Of a stretch of 21,920 nucleotides of DNA, positions 1 through 7,410 are shown in pieces. This DNA comes from Halanaerobium sp. Lineage in GTDB: Bacteria > Bacillota > Halanaerobiia > Halanaerobiales > Halanaerobiaceae. The position numbers were made by a program, and so were the translations under genes. The stretch is taken from positions 1 through 21,920 of the forward strand of contig QBLP01000010.1 of the NCBI GenBank assembly GCA_003070825.1, written 5' to 3'. Positions within the stretch are counted from its first letter, which is position 1. Each line of letters begins with the position of its first letter. The notes beneath the pieces are model-generated. The model had not been told where the DNA came from and made no database searches. It worked only from the letters and a program-made list of their open reading frames with translations.

Positions 1-1
1 A

Positions 2-712
2 CTCAACATTATCTCAGGAACAAGGGCTGTTCAGCTGATTAAAGGTCTGGGGCTGATTTTTTTGGTTGCCTTATTTGCTCAACTTTTAGAGCTGAACACA
101 GTTAACTGGTTTTTAGATAGTTTTCTGACCATTATTATGGTAGCGCTGCCAATTGTTTTTCAACCAGAATTGAGGAGAGCCCTCGAACAAATTGGGCGGG
201 GAGGATTTCTCAAAGAACAGTTCTGGCAGAACTGGGGACCAAAAGAAATAAATGAAATTGTTATGGCAACAGCAGAAATGTCTGAGAAAAAAACTGGTGC
301 GTTAATTGTTATTGCCCGTCGAGTTGGTTTGAAAAATTATATCGAGACAGGAATTGAGCTTGATTCCAAAATCAGCAAACAATTACTGCTCAGCATTTTT
401 CAACATCAGTCACCTCTACACGATGGAGCTTTGATTATCGAAAATGGTACGGTTCAGGCAGCCAGTTGTTTTTTAAATCTTTCTACTCGCTCTGATATCA
501 ATCCAAGGCTGGGTACCAGACACCGGGCAGCTATCGGTATTACAGAAGAGTCTGATGCTCTGGCAATAGTGGTTTCTGAAGAAACAGGTGTCATTTCAGT
601 TGCCGAAAATGGACAACTGAGCCGTCATCTTGATACAGCTGAACTGCGGGAAACTCTTGCCCATAGTTTTGAAAAATCTAAAGAAAAATCTTTTATGAGG
701 AGGCATCTCTAA
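2..712 (+). CDS. cdaA: Diadenylate cyclase CdaA (5' end outside window)
   Basis: Membrane enzyme that condenses two ATP into cyclic di-AMP, the second messenger for osmotic and cell-wall control. The frame is open from base 2, and the visible part begins LNIISGTRAVQLIKG, which lies inside the usual N-terminal membrane region, so the true start is upstream of the window. A TTG at base 62 is internal, not the start. Hydrophobic segments around visible residues 18-50 are followed by the DisA_N catalytic domain. Its two signature motifs are present: DGA in LHDGALII (visible residues 141-143) and RHR in GTRHRAAIG (visible residues 173-175). The stop abuts the ATG of the cdaR-like gene, and glmM follows, which is the conserved cdaA-cdaR-glmM cluster of Gram-positive bacteria. 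Family assignment is secure; only the N-terminus is missing. Confidence 0.95.
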   Translation, partial: LNIISGTRAVQLIKGLGLIFLVALFAQLLELNTVNWFLDSFLTIIMVALPIVFQPELRRALEQIGRGGFLKEQFWQNWGPKEINEIVMATAEMSEKKTGALIVIARRVGLKNYIETGIELDSKISKQLLLSIFQHQSPLHDGALIIENGTVQAASCFLNLSTRSDINPRLGTRHRAAIGITEESDALAIVVSEETGVISVAENGQLSRHLDTAELRETLAHSFEKSKEKSFMRRHL

Positions 713-1102
713 ATGTTTTCTCTAACTGAAAACCAAAAAAAATTAATACTTGCCTTTTTTATAGCTGTTCTGCTCTGGGGTTATGCCAGTAATCAAACAG
801 CAAATGTTTTAAATTATGGAGAAGAACAAGCAGCTTCATTTTTACTGGATATTGAAGTTAGAAATTTACCAGAGGAATATCAGCTGGAATCAATGTCTGT
901 AGAAAGAGCAGTAGTCAGAATTGATTATGTTTCCTATTTTTCTAAAATAAATAGATCAGATCTTAATGCTTATGTTGATTTGCGTAATGTTGATCCAGGT
1001 GATAATATGAAAATAATTGAGGTTGAATTACCGAGTTCAGCCAGGCTGCTGGGAGTAGATCCGGGTTATATACTGGTTAAAGTAACTGCAAAAGAAAATT
1101 AA
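713..1102 (+). CDS. cdaR: CdaR/YbbR-like membrane-anchored regulator, single YbbR repeat
   Basis: Likely regulator of the neighbouring diadenylate cyclase. It starts with ATG immediately after the cdaA stop, with a GAGGAGG ribosome binding site inside the end of cdaA, so translation is probably coupled. Residues about 10-26 (KLILAFFIAVLLWGYAS) form one N-terminal transmembrane segment with no cleavage site seen. The remaining ~100 residues fit one YbbR domain (beta-rich, with VRNLPEEYQ and a YVDLRNVDPG segment), presumably extracytoplasmic. Bacillus-type CdaR carries several YbbR repeats and is several hundred residues long, so this 129-residue version is a minimal form. The coding sequence ends normally and no broken continuation was seen downstream. 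The call rests on the position between cdaA and glmM plus the YbbR-like pattern; effect on CdaA is inferred. Confidence 0.8.
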   Translation: MFSLTENQKKLILAFFIAVLLWGYASNQTANVLNYGEEQAASFLLDIEVRNLPEEYQLESMSVERAVVRIDYVSYFSKINRSDLNAYVDLRNVDPGDNMKIIEVELPSSARLLGVDPGYILVKVTAKEN

Positions 1103-1107
1103 ATTAT

Positions 1108-1123
1108 GATTAATATATTAATC
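1108..1123. repeat. 16-bp perfect palindrome after cdaR-like gene
   Basis: GATTAATATATTAATC equals its own reverse complement and begins 5 bases after the cdaR-like stop codon. It is AT-only apart from its ends. It could be a regulator site or a weak RNA hairpin between cdaR and glmM; neither role can be shown from sequence, and AT-rich spacers make chance palindromes fairly common. Confidence 0.4.
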
Positions 1124-1173
1124 TATTAGATTAGAATAGTTTATTTTAGAATTTTAAAATTGAGGTGGATATT

Positions 1174-2526
1174 TTGGAAAAGAAGTTATTTGGAACTGAT
1201 GGTGTGCGTGGAGTTGCTAATCATGAATTAAAAGGAGAGCTTGCCTTTAAGCTGGGAAGAATTGGTGGTTATTATTTGAGTAAAAACTCAGATCAAAAGC
1301 GGCCTGTAGTCATTATTGGTAAGGATACAAGGCTTTCTGGAGATATGCTGGAAGCAGCTCTGATGGCCGGTTTAACTTCAGTTGGTATTGATGTTTATAG
1401 ACTGGGAATTATTCCAACTCCGGGAGTCTGTTATTTAAGCAGAACTAAAGAGGTAGTAGGAGGAATAATGATTTCTGCTTCTCATAACCCAACTGCTGAT
1501 AATGGAATTAAGTTCTTTGATCAGAATGGGATTAAACTAAGTGATCAGGCTGAACTGGAGATTGAAGAATTAATTTTTAATGATCATTCAGAAGAACTTC
1601 CTTATCCAATTGATAAAGAGATTGGTCTAGTTGAAGAAAAATACAGCTGGATTGATGAATATATCGATTTTGTAATTGCAAGTGCAGATAAAAAATTAAA
1701 TGATTTAAAAGTTGTAATTGACTGTGCCAACGGAGCGGCTTATCAGGCCTCACCTGCTGTTTTTAAAGCACTTGGAGCCGAAGTAGTGGTAATTAATAAT
1801 CATCCTAATGGTGAAGAAATTAATGTTAACTGTGGTTCAACAGCTCCTGAACTGGCAGCAGAAAAGGTAGTGGAAACCGGCGCTGATTTAGGAATTGCTC
1901 ATGATGGTGATGCAGATCGGGTAATCTTAATTGATGAAAAAGGAGAGGTTGTTGAAGGTGACAACATTATGGCTGTTGCGGCAAGAGATCTGCTTAAAGA
2001 GGATAAATTAAACAAAAAAACTGTGGTAACAACTAAATACAGCAATCTGGGTTTAAAAGAAAGTCTGGCTGAAGTGGGAGCTGAACTGGTAATAACTAAA
2101 AATGGAGACCGCTATGTGCTGGCAGAAATGCTGAAAAATGGTTATAAACTTGGGGGAGAAAAATCAGGACACATTATTTTTAGTGAATATAATACAACCG
2201 GTGATGGAATTTTGACCGCGGTTAAAATTGCCTCTATCATCAAAAAAGAAGAACAGTCACTTTCAGAGCTAAAAGAAGTTATGAGCTACTGGCCCCAGCT
2301 TCTGGCGAATATAAAGGTCAGCCAGAAAGAAGACTGGGAGCAGAATTCTAAAATTGCTGCTGAAATTAAAGCTGCGGAGGAGGAAATAGGTAGTTCTGGC
2401 CGGGTTTTTGTTCGTGCATCTGGAACTGAGCCACTGATTAGAGTAATGCTTGAAGGTAAGGAAGAAAGACTTCTAAAAAAATGGGAAAATAAGCTGAAAG
2501 AATTAATTAGTAAAGAATTGAACTAA
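1174..2526 (+). CDS. glmM: Phosphoglucosamine mutase GlmM
   Basis: Interconverts glucosamine-6-phosphate and glucosamine-1-phosphate in the cytoplasm, the step after GlmS on the way to UDP-GlcNAc for peptidoglycan. I chose TTG 1174 because GAGGTGG at 1162-1168 is then 5 bases upstream and the protein begins MEKKLFGTDGVRG, as GlmM proteins do. The in-frame GTG at 1165 lies inside that ribosome binding site. With this start the protein has 450 residues, normal for the family. Key features are the N-terminal FGTDGVRG, the phosphoserine loop ISASHNP (phosphorylated Ser103), the metal loop DGDADR (Asp244, 246, 248) and the C-terminal phosphate-binding RASGTEPLIRV (residues 414-424). The SASHNP context and neighbours glmS and cdaA separate it from phosphomannomutase. 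It follows the cdaR-like gene by about 70 bases. Confidence 0.96.
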   Translation: MEKKLFGTDGVRGVANHELKGELAFKLGRIGGYYLSKNSDQKRPVVIIGKDTRLSGDMLEAALMAGLTSVGIDVYRLGIIPTPGVCYLSRTKEVVGGIMISASHNPTADNGIKFFDQNGIKLSDQAELEIEELIFNDHSEELPYPIDKEIGLVEEKYSWIDEYIDFVIASADKKLNDLKVVIDCANGAAYQASPAVFKALGAEVVVINNHPNGEEINVNCGSTAPELAAEKVVETGADLGIAHDGDADRVILIDEKGEVVEGDNIMAVAARDLLKEDKLNKKTVVTTKYSNLGLKESLAEVGAELVITKNGDRYVLAEMLKNGYKLGGEKSGHIIFSEYNTTGDGILTAVKIASIIKKEEQSLSELKEVMSYWPQLLANIKVSQKEDWEQNSKIAAEIKAAEEEIGSSGRVFVRASGTEPLIRVMLEGKEERLLKKWENKLKELISKELN

Positions 2527-2547
2527 AATTTGCTATTTGCAGTAATT

Positions 2548-2553
2548 TATAAT
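2548..2553 (+). promoter_or_regulatory. Candidate -10 box for the glmS leader transcript
   Basis: A perfect TATAAT lies 21 bases after the glmM stop and about 100 bases before the ribozyme core. No good -35 hexamer sits 16-18 bases upstream, so promoter activity is uncertain and glmS may also be read through from glmM. Confidence 0.3.
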
Positions 2554-2617
2554 AAAATTAAATCTGTTCTGACTGATATTTAGTTAGAAATGTCAAATCA
2601 GAGATTTAAATCAAAAA

Positions 2618-2663
2618 AAGGAGGTGATTAAAAAAATTGAAGAGAAAAAGCGCCAGAACCTGA
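2618..2663 (+). other. Strong Shine-Dalgarno and 8-codon ORF crossing the ribozyme 5' end
   Basis: AAGGAGGTGAT at 2618-2628 is almost the full complement of the 16S rRNA 3' end. Eight bases further on, a TTG at 2637 opens an ORF reading MKRKSART, which ends at TGA 2661-2663, inside the ribozyme and past its cleavage site at 2649/2650. It may be a regulatory leader peptide or a coincidence; no coding conservation can be judged from one sequence. Confidence 0.3.
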
Positions 2664-2805
2664 TTTGGACGGGATTTTAATCAGGTGGACGAGGAAGAAG
2701 GTTATCGAATATTCGGCGGATGCCTTCAGGTAGTGGCTGTTCTGCCTCAATTTTATTTCTCAAAATCAGCGGGCAATTGCTGAGACAAAGGAAATAAACA
2801 ACAGT
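2640..2805 (+). ncRNA. glmS ribozyme (GlcN6P-activated self-cleaving riboswitch)
   Basis: The glmS mRNA leader matches the glmS ribozyme core. AGCGCCAGAAC occurs at 2649-2659, so predicted self-cleavage is between A2649 and G2650. Next come GACGAGGA (2688-2695), GGTTATCGAA (2700-2709) and ATTCGGCGGATGCC (2711-2724), the conserved core that holds the active site and the glucosamine-6-phosphate pocket. A 3' section ending in GACAAAGGAAATAAA fits the P3-P4 region of the Bacillus example. Glucosamine-6-phosphate acts as the cleavage cofactor, and the cleaved glmS mRNA is then degraded, so the enzyme is switched off by its product. It sits about 45 bases before the glmS start codon, its universal position. 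The exact 3' boundary is approximate. A covariance search with the Rfam glmS model would fix the edges. Confidence 0.95.
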
Positions 2806-2849
2806 TGACAGTTGAATATTAATAACAAAAACGGAGGTAAAGATAATAT

Positions 2850-4682
2850 ATGTGCGGAATTGTTGGTTACATTGGTGAGAAAAAGGCAGCTCCAATACTG
2901 CTTTCAGGTCTGAAAAAGCTGGAATACAGAGGCTATGATTCAGCTGGAATTGCAGTTCAGGAAGAAGAGGCTGTTAAAATTGTAAAAAAAGAAGGTAAAT
3001 TAGATAAATTAAAGTCCAGTGCAGAAAAAGAAATCTTTAATGGGGATACTGGAATCGGACATACCAGGTGGGCTACTCATGGTAAACCCTCTGATATAAA
3101 TTCACATCCTCACACTGATTCTTTTACTAAGATTGTTATTGTGCATAATGGAATTATCGAGAACTTTAGAGAGTTAAAAGAAGAACTGCTCGAAAAAGGC
3201 CATCAATTTGAATCAGAAACTGATACAGAAGTTGCTGCGCATTTAATTGCAAGTTATTATCAGCAGAACAACTTAAAAGCAGCAGTAATTAAGGCAGTAA
3301 AAAGACTGGAAGGATCTTTCGCTCTGGCTGTGATGTCTTATACAGAAAAAGATAGAATTATAGCTGTTCGTAAGGACAGTCCCCTAATTGTCGGCCTGGG
3401 TGAAAATGAAAACTTTTTGGCTTCCGATATCCCAGCTTATCTTGAACATACAGACGATTTCTATATTTTAGAAGATGGAGAAATTGCTGATATCAGAAAA
3501 GACGATGTTAAAATCTATTCTTTTGCTGATGAGTTAATTGCTGATAAGCAGAAGACAAAGATCGACTGGGATGCAGAGATGGCTGAGAAGCAGGGTTATC
3601 AGCATTTTATGCTCAAAGAGATTCATGAACAGCCAGAATCATTAAAGAGACTGCTGGAGGATAATTTAAAAGATGGCAAAATTGATTTAAGTGAAAGTGG
3701 CCTTGATAAAAACTGGATTGCTAATTATGATAAAATTCATGTTGTGGCCTGTGGAACTGCCTATCATTCTGGAGCTCTGGCTAAATATCTGCTGGAAGAT
3801 AAACTTAGAATACCGGTAGAGGTAGAGGTTGCCAGTGAGTACCGCTACCGCAACCCGATTATAAATGAGAGGACTTTAATGATTGTAGTTAGCCAGTCAG
3901 GTGAGACTGCAGATACACTGGCTGCACTGAGACTGGCCAAAAATAAAGGAGCAAGTGTACTTGCCCTGACAAATTCTCGTGACAGCAGTATTGCCAGAGA
4001 ATCTGATATGGTTATTTATTTAAAAGCTGGCCCGGAAATTGCAGTTGCTTCCACTAAGGCTTATACTAATATGGTTGCTGCTTTTTATATTTTGTTGATC
4101 GATGGTATGAGGCAGCGCCAGGAAATAAGTGAAGAAGTTGAAGCTAAATATACTTCTGATTTAATAAAACTACCTGAGATGATCAGACAGCTGAGTGAGC
4201 AGTCAAAAGATCAAATCAAATTGATTGCTGATAAATATGCTAAAAAAGAGAATATCTTTTTTATTGGACGCAATACAGATTATACTCTTGCTCTTGAGGG
4301 AGCATTAAAATTAAAGGAGATATCCTATATCCACGCTGAGGCCTACCCGGCCGGTGAACTGAAACATGGAACACTGGCACTGATAGAAGAGGATGTGCCG
4401 GTCGTTGCTCTGGGCAGTAGGGCGGATGTATTTCCAAAACTATTCAGCAATCTAAAAGAGGTTAAAGCCAGAGGGGCTGAAACTCTCTTAATTACTGAAG
4501 AAGATCAAAAGTTCGAAAAAGACAGTGTTGATCATCTAATCGAACTGCCGCTTTTAAATCAGGACTTTGCTGGTCTGCTCGCAATTATTCCCCTGCAGTT
4601 ACTTGCCTATTATACTGCTTTAAATTGTGGAGAAGATATTGACCAGCCCAGAAATCTGGCAAAAAGTGTAACAGTAGAATAA
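2850..4682 (+). CDS. glmS: Glutamine--fructose-6-phosphate aminotransferase (isomerizing) GlmS
   Basis: Makes glucosamine-6-phosphate from fructose-6-phosphate and glutamine, the committed step of amino-sugar synthesis. The ATG at 2850 has GGAGGT at 2833-2838, and the protein begins MCGIVGYIG, giving the N-terminal nucleophile Cys2 exposed after Met removal. Residues 1-~220 form the class II glutaminase domain (EYRGYDSAGIAV, GHTRWATHG, HNGIIENF). After a linker there are two SIS sugar-isomerase domains (SQSGETADTL near 347-356, STKAYTNM near 401, EGALKLKEISYIHAEAYPAG as phosphosugar site). It ends with the typical AKSVTVE tail carrying the isomerase lysine. At 610 residues it is full length. 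It is controlled by the upstream ribozyme and closed by a strong terminator at 4732. Confidence 0.98.
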   Translation: MCGIVGYIGEKKAAPILLSGLKKLEYRGYDSAGIAVQEEEAVKIVKKEGKLDKLKSSAEKEIFNGDTGIGHTRWATHGKPSDINSHPHTDSFTKIVIVHNGIIENFRELKEELLEKGHQFESETDTEVAAHLIASYYQQNNLKAAVIKAVKRLEGSFALAVMSYTEKDRIIAVRKDSPLIVGLGENENFLASDIPAYLEHTDDFYILEDGEIADIRKDDVKIYSFADELIADKQKTKIDWDAEMAEKQGYQHFMLKEIHEQPESLKRLLEDNLKDGKIDLSESGLDKNWIANYDKIHVVACGTAYHSGALAKYLLEDKLRIPVEVEVASEYRYRNPIINERTLMIVVSQSGETADTLAALRLAKNKGASVLALTNSRDSSIARESDMVIYLKAGPEIAVASTKAYTNMVAAFYILLIDGMRQRQEISEEVEAKYTSDLIKLPEMIRQLSEQSKDQIKLIADKYAKKENIFFIGRNTDYTLALEGALKLKEISYIHAEAYPAGELKHGTLALIEEDVPVVALGSRADVFPKLFSNLKEVKARGAETLLITEEDQKFEKDSVDHLIELPLLNQDFAGLLAIIPLQLLAYYTALNCGEDIDQPRNLAKSVTVE

Positions 4683-4731
4683 AAGATTGTATTCAACAAA
4701 TAAAGATAAAATATGATAAAAACAGACATCG

Positions 4732-4761
4732 AACCGGGCCTGTAACAGGGTCCGGTTTTTT
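4732..4761 (+). terminator. Rho-independent terminator after glmS
   Basis: AACCGG at 4732-4737 pairs with CCGGTT at 4752-4757. The stem is extended inward by GCCTG against CAGGGT with one wobble and one bulge, the loop is TAA, and a run of T residues follows. It lies about 50 bases after the glmS stop and separates the amino-sugar block from acpS. Confidence 0.88.
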
Positions 4762-4836
4762 GCATTTAGCGCATAATTTTAATATAATTATAAAGTAGAA
4801 TGATTGAGTATAACTTTGATTTGAGAAAGGAAATAT

Positions 4837-5217
4837 ATGATTTTAGGAACCGGGATTGATTTAGTTAAAAATAGTCGAATTAAGGACTTAATAGAAAAAT
4901 ATGAAGATCGCTTTTTAAAAAAAATTTACACTGAAGCTGAAATAAGTTACTGTCAGCAGAAAATAAACTCAGCGCCCTCTTTTGCAGCGCGTTTTGCCGC
5001 TAAGGAAGCAGTTTTAAAAGCTCTGGGCACAGGAATGAGAAATAACAGCTGGCAGGACATTGAGGTTTTAAATGACAGATTAGGCAAACCAGAAGTTAAA
5101 TTATCTGGCAGCACTGCAGTTAGAGCGCAAGAACTTGGAGTAAGCTCAATTTTTATTTCTATTTCTCACGAAAAAGACTTCAGTATTGCTCAGGTTGTTA
5201 TGGAAGGAGCAGAATAA
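4837..5217 (+). CDS. acpS: Holo-[acyl-carrier-protein] synthase AcpS
   Basis: Transfers the 4'-phosphopantetheine arm of coenzyme A to a serine of acyl carrier protein, activating it for fatty-acid synthesis. The 126-residue length is typical. The N-terminus MILGTGIDLV carries the metal-binding Asp8, and FAARFAAKEAVLKALGTG (residues 49-66) carries the second metal ligand Glu57 and the CoA-binding lysine. The C-terminal half keeps GKPEVKLSG and the SISHEKDFSIA strand. ATG 4837 has AGAAAGGA at 4824-4831 as ribosome binding site. Its stop codon directly abuts the ATG of the NAD(P)HX repair gene, so the two form an operon, an arrangement common in Firmicutes. Confidence 0.96.
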   Translation: MILGTGIDLVKNSRIKDLIEKYEDRFLKKIYTEAEISYCQQKINSAPSFAARFAAKEAVLKALGTGMRNNSWQDIEVLNDRLGKPEVKLSGSTAVRAQELGVSSIFISISHEKDFSIAQVVMEGAE

Positions 5218-6780
5218 ATGGAAGTTTTAACTCCGACAATGATGGCAAAATGTGATCAGGAAACTATTGAGGCTGGCTGTCCGGAAATTTTACTGATGGA
5301 AGCAGCAGCTTATGGAACTGCCAGGCTGGCAGTAGAAATTATAGAAAAGGAATTTGTATCAAAAACTGAGGCTGAGCTTAAACTAAGAGTTTTAGTTGGT
5401 AAGGGAAACAATGGTGGTGATGGCCTGGCTGCGGCTCGAATACTAAAAAATTGGGGTTATCAGCCAGAAATAATTTTAAGTACAGCTGCTAAAGATTTAA
5501 AAGGAGTTAATAGTAAAAATTATGAGCTGGTTCTTTTAAACGGGGTTAAAGATTATCAATTTAATAATTTAAAAGAAGATGAATTTTTGAATTTAATAAA
5601 AAATAGTGATTTGATTATTGATGCACTGCTGGGAACTGGAATAAAGGGTGAGCTGAGAGGTAATGTAAAAAAAATTATTACTCAGATCAACCAGAAACTG
5701 GAGAGGAAGCCTTTAACACTTGCTGTTGATATACCCTCCGGGATTATCGGAGAAAACGGCAGGCTAGCTGGTGAAGCCCTAAAGGCAGATTACACAGCTA
5801 CAATGGCGGCTTATAAGCGAGGTCTGCTTTTATATCCAGGTAGAGACTACAGCGGTCAGATTAGAATAATCAATATTGGAATTCAGCCGGAGACAATTAC
5901 TCAAAATGGTGATCGACTTAAGGCCTTTGAGGGGCAGACTGCAGCTAATTTAATTCCAAAACGAATAAATAATGGGCATAAGGGTAGTTTTGGCAAAGTC
6001 GCTGTAATTGCAGGGTCTAAAGGTATGACCGGTGCCCCCCTTTTGAGTACAAAGGCAGCTTTGAGAAGTGGTGCTGGTCTGGTTTATCTTTTAACTGCAG
6101 CAGAGATTGAAGCCCAGACTTCAGTTCAGCTGGAAGAGGTAGTGGGAGTTCCACTGTCTTCAAAAGAGGGAATGATTACTGCTGATTCCTTTGCTGAGAT
6201 CAGGCAATTTTCGGAAAAAGTGGACCTCATTGCTGCTGGCCCAGGATTGGGTAAAAGTTCTGAAATAACTGATTTGATGGAGAAGATTTTAAAGAATCTG
6301 GAACTGCCGCTGATTTTGGATGCAGATGCAGTAAATTCAATTAAGAATCTCAAATTACTAAAAAATTATAAAGGCGAACTTATTTTAACACCTCATCCCG
6401 GCGAAATGGCAAATCTGACAGGGGTGAGTATTCAGGAAATTAACAATAATCGAATTGAAGTGGCCAGAGATTTTGCCGTTGAATATGGAGTCAATTTAAT
6501 ATTAAAAGGAGCTGCAACTATAACTGCTGCTTCTGATGGTAGAGCTTATATCAACACCAGCGGCTGTAATGGAATGGCCACAGCAGGTAGTGGAGATGTT
6601 TTAACAGGCATAGTAGCTGCTCTTCTGGCACAGGGGATGAGTAGTTTTGAGGCTGCAGCACTGGCTGTTTATCTGCACGGTAAAGCGGGAGAATTTGCAG
6701 CAGTTGAAAAGAGTAATTATGCTCTTATTGCATCAGATATAATTGAGAATCTGTCGAAGGTCTGGCAGAAATTTGAATAA
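5218..6780 (+). CDS. nnrD: Bifunctional NAD(P)H-hydrate epimerase / ADP-dependent NAD(P)HX dehydratase
   Basis: Repairs hydrated NADH and NADPH, which arise by damage: the N-terminal half epimerises R- and S-NAD(P)HX and the C-terminal half dehydrates the S form using ADP. Residues 1 to about 225 are the YjeF_N domain, with GKGNNGGDGLAAARI (61-75), DALLGTG and VDIPSGIIGENG. Residues from about 250 are the ribokinase-like carbohydrate-kinase domain, with GHKGSFGKVAVIAGS, LTPHPGEMANLTG, and the ATP/ADP-binding NGMATAGSGDVLTGIVA near the end. At 520 residues it is the standard fused form (nnrE plus nnrD, E. coli YjeF type). The ATG starts immediately after the acpS stop, with GGAGCAGAA just upstream as a weak ribosome binding site, suggesting translational coupling. 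Confidence 0.95.
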   Translation: MEVLTPTMMAKCDQETIEAGCPEILLMEAAAYGTARLAVEIIEKEFVSKTEAELKLRVLVGKGNNGGDGLAAARILKNWGYQPEIILSTAAKDLKGVNSKNYELVLLNGVKDYQFNNLKEDEFLNLIKNSDLIIDALLGTGIKGELRGNVKKIITQINQKLERKPLTLAVDIPSGIIGENGRLAGEALKADYTATMAAYKRGLLLYPGRDYSGQIRIINIGIQPETITQNGDRLKAFEGQTAANLIPKRINNGHKGSFGKVAVIAGSKGMTGAPLLSTKAALRSGAGLVYLLTAAEIEAQTSVQLEEVVGVPLSSKEGMITADSFAEIRQFSEKVDLIAAGPGLGKSSEITDLMEKILKNLELPLILDADAVNSIKNLKLLKNYKGELILTPHPGEMANLTGVSIQEINNNRIEVARDFAVEYGVNLILKGAATITAASDGRAYINTSGCNGMATAGSGDVLTGIVAALLAQGMSSFEAAALAVYLHGKAGEFAAVEKSNYALIASDIIENLSKVWQKFE

Positions 6781-6851
6781 ATTTGTCACTAAAGATGTTC
6801 AGAACTATTTACAAGCCGATTTTAAAATAAAATAATTTTGAGGAGTTAAAA

Positions 6852-7394
6852 ATGATATTATCAGATAAAACAATTAAAAAAATGCTAGCAAATCAAGAAT
6901 TGATTATAGATCCGATTGATGAAATGCAGATTCAACCAGCTTCGGTTGATATGAGGTTAGGAGATGATTTTTTAAAAGTAGATGAAAACTCTCATCCTTT
7001 AATGACTTTAAATGATGAGGTTAATTATGAAGAAGTGAGGGGTTCAGAAATTATTATTCCCCCACATTCATTTTTACTGGCAACAACAAAAGAATATATA
7101 AAATTACCCGATAATTTAACTGCTTTTGTGGAAGGAAGAAGTTCAATCGGTAGAATGGGTCTTTTTATTCAAAATGCGGGCTGGGTTGATCCCGGTTTTG
7201 AAGGTCAGATTACTCTGGAACTTTATAATGCAAATCGTCTTCCAATTAAATTAGAATCAGACCGCAGAATCTGTCAGCTGGTATTTGCTTCAATGGATAA
7301 TGAAGCTGACAATCCTTACCGCGGCAAATATCAGGGACAAAAAAACACAGTAGGTACCAGAGTCTTTAAAGATCCAGAAAACAAAAAAAGATAA
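6852..7394 (+). CDS. dcd: dCTP deaminase
   Basis: Hydrolyses dCTP to dUTP and ammonia, supplying dUMP for thymidylate synthesis. It is 180 residues and belongs to the dUTPase-fold trimer family. QPASVDMRLGDDF (28-40) is the N-terminal signature. EGRSSIGRMGL (94-104) holds the Arg/Ser residues of the active site, and WVDPGFEGQITLELYN (111-126) carries the catalytic Glu123. The C-terminal KYQGQKNT element forms the lid over the nucleotide. ATG 6852 follows GAGGAG at 6840-6845. Some related enzymes also cleave dUTP to dUMP (bifunctional Dcd-Dut); sequence reading alone does not settle that here. It begins 71 bases after the repair gene and is followed 16 bases later by the helicase. Confidence 0.95.
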   Translation: MILSDKTIKKMLANQELIIDPIDEMQIQPASVDMRLGDDFLKVDENSHPLMTLNDEVNYEEVRGSEIIIPPHSFLLATTKEYIKLPDNLTAFVEGRSSIGRMGLFIQNAGWVDPGFEGQITLELYNANRLPIKLESDRRICQLVFASMDNEADNPYRGKYQGQKNTVGTRVFKDPENKKR

Positions 7395-7410
7395 ACCTGG
7401 AGGTGTAATT

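Noticed and set aside
2677..2895. Minus-strand open frame opposite the glmS ribozyme and glmS start
   Set aside because: It is antisense to a recognised ribozyme and the conserved MCGIVGYIG start of GlmS, and the protein has no family features.
4762..4836. Promoter for acpS
   Set aside because: Several TATAAT-like strings occur in this AT-rich spacer but none has a convincing -35 partner at 16-18 bases, so I could not choose one.
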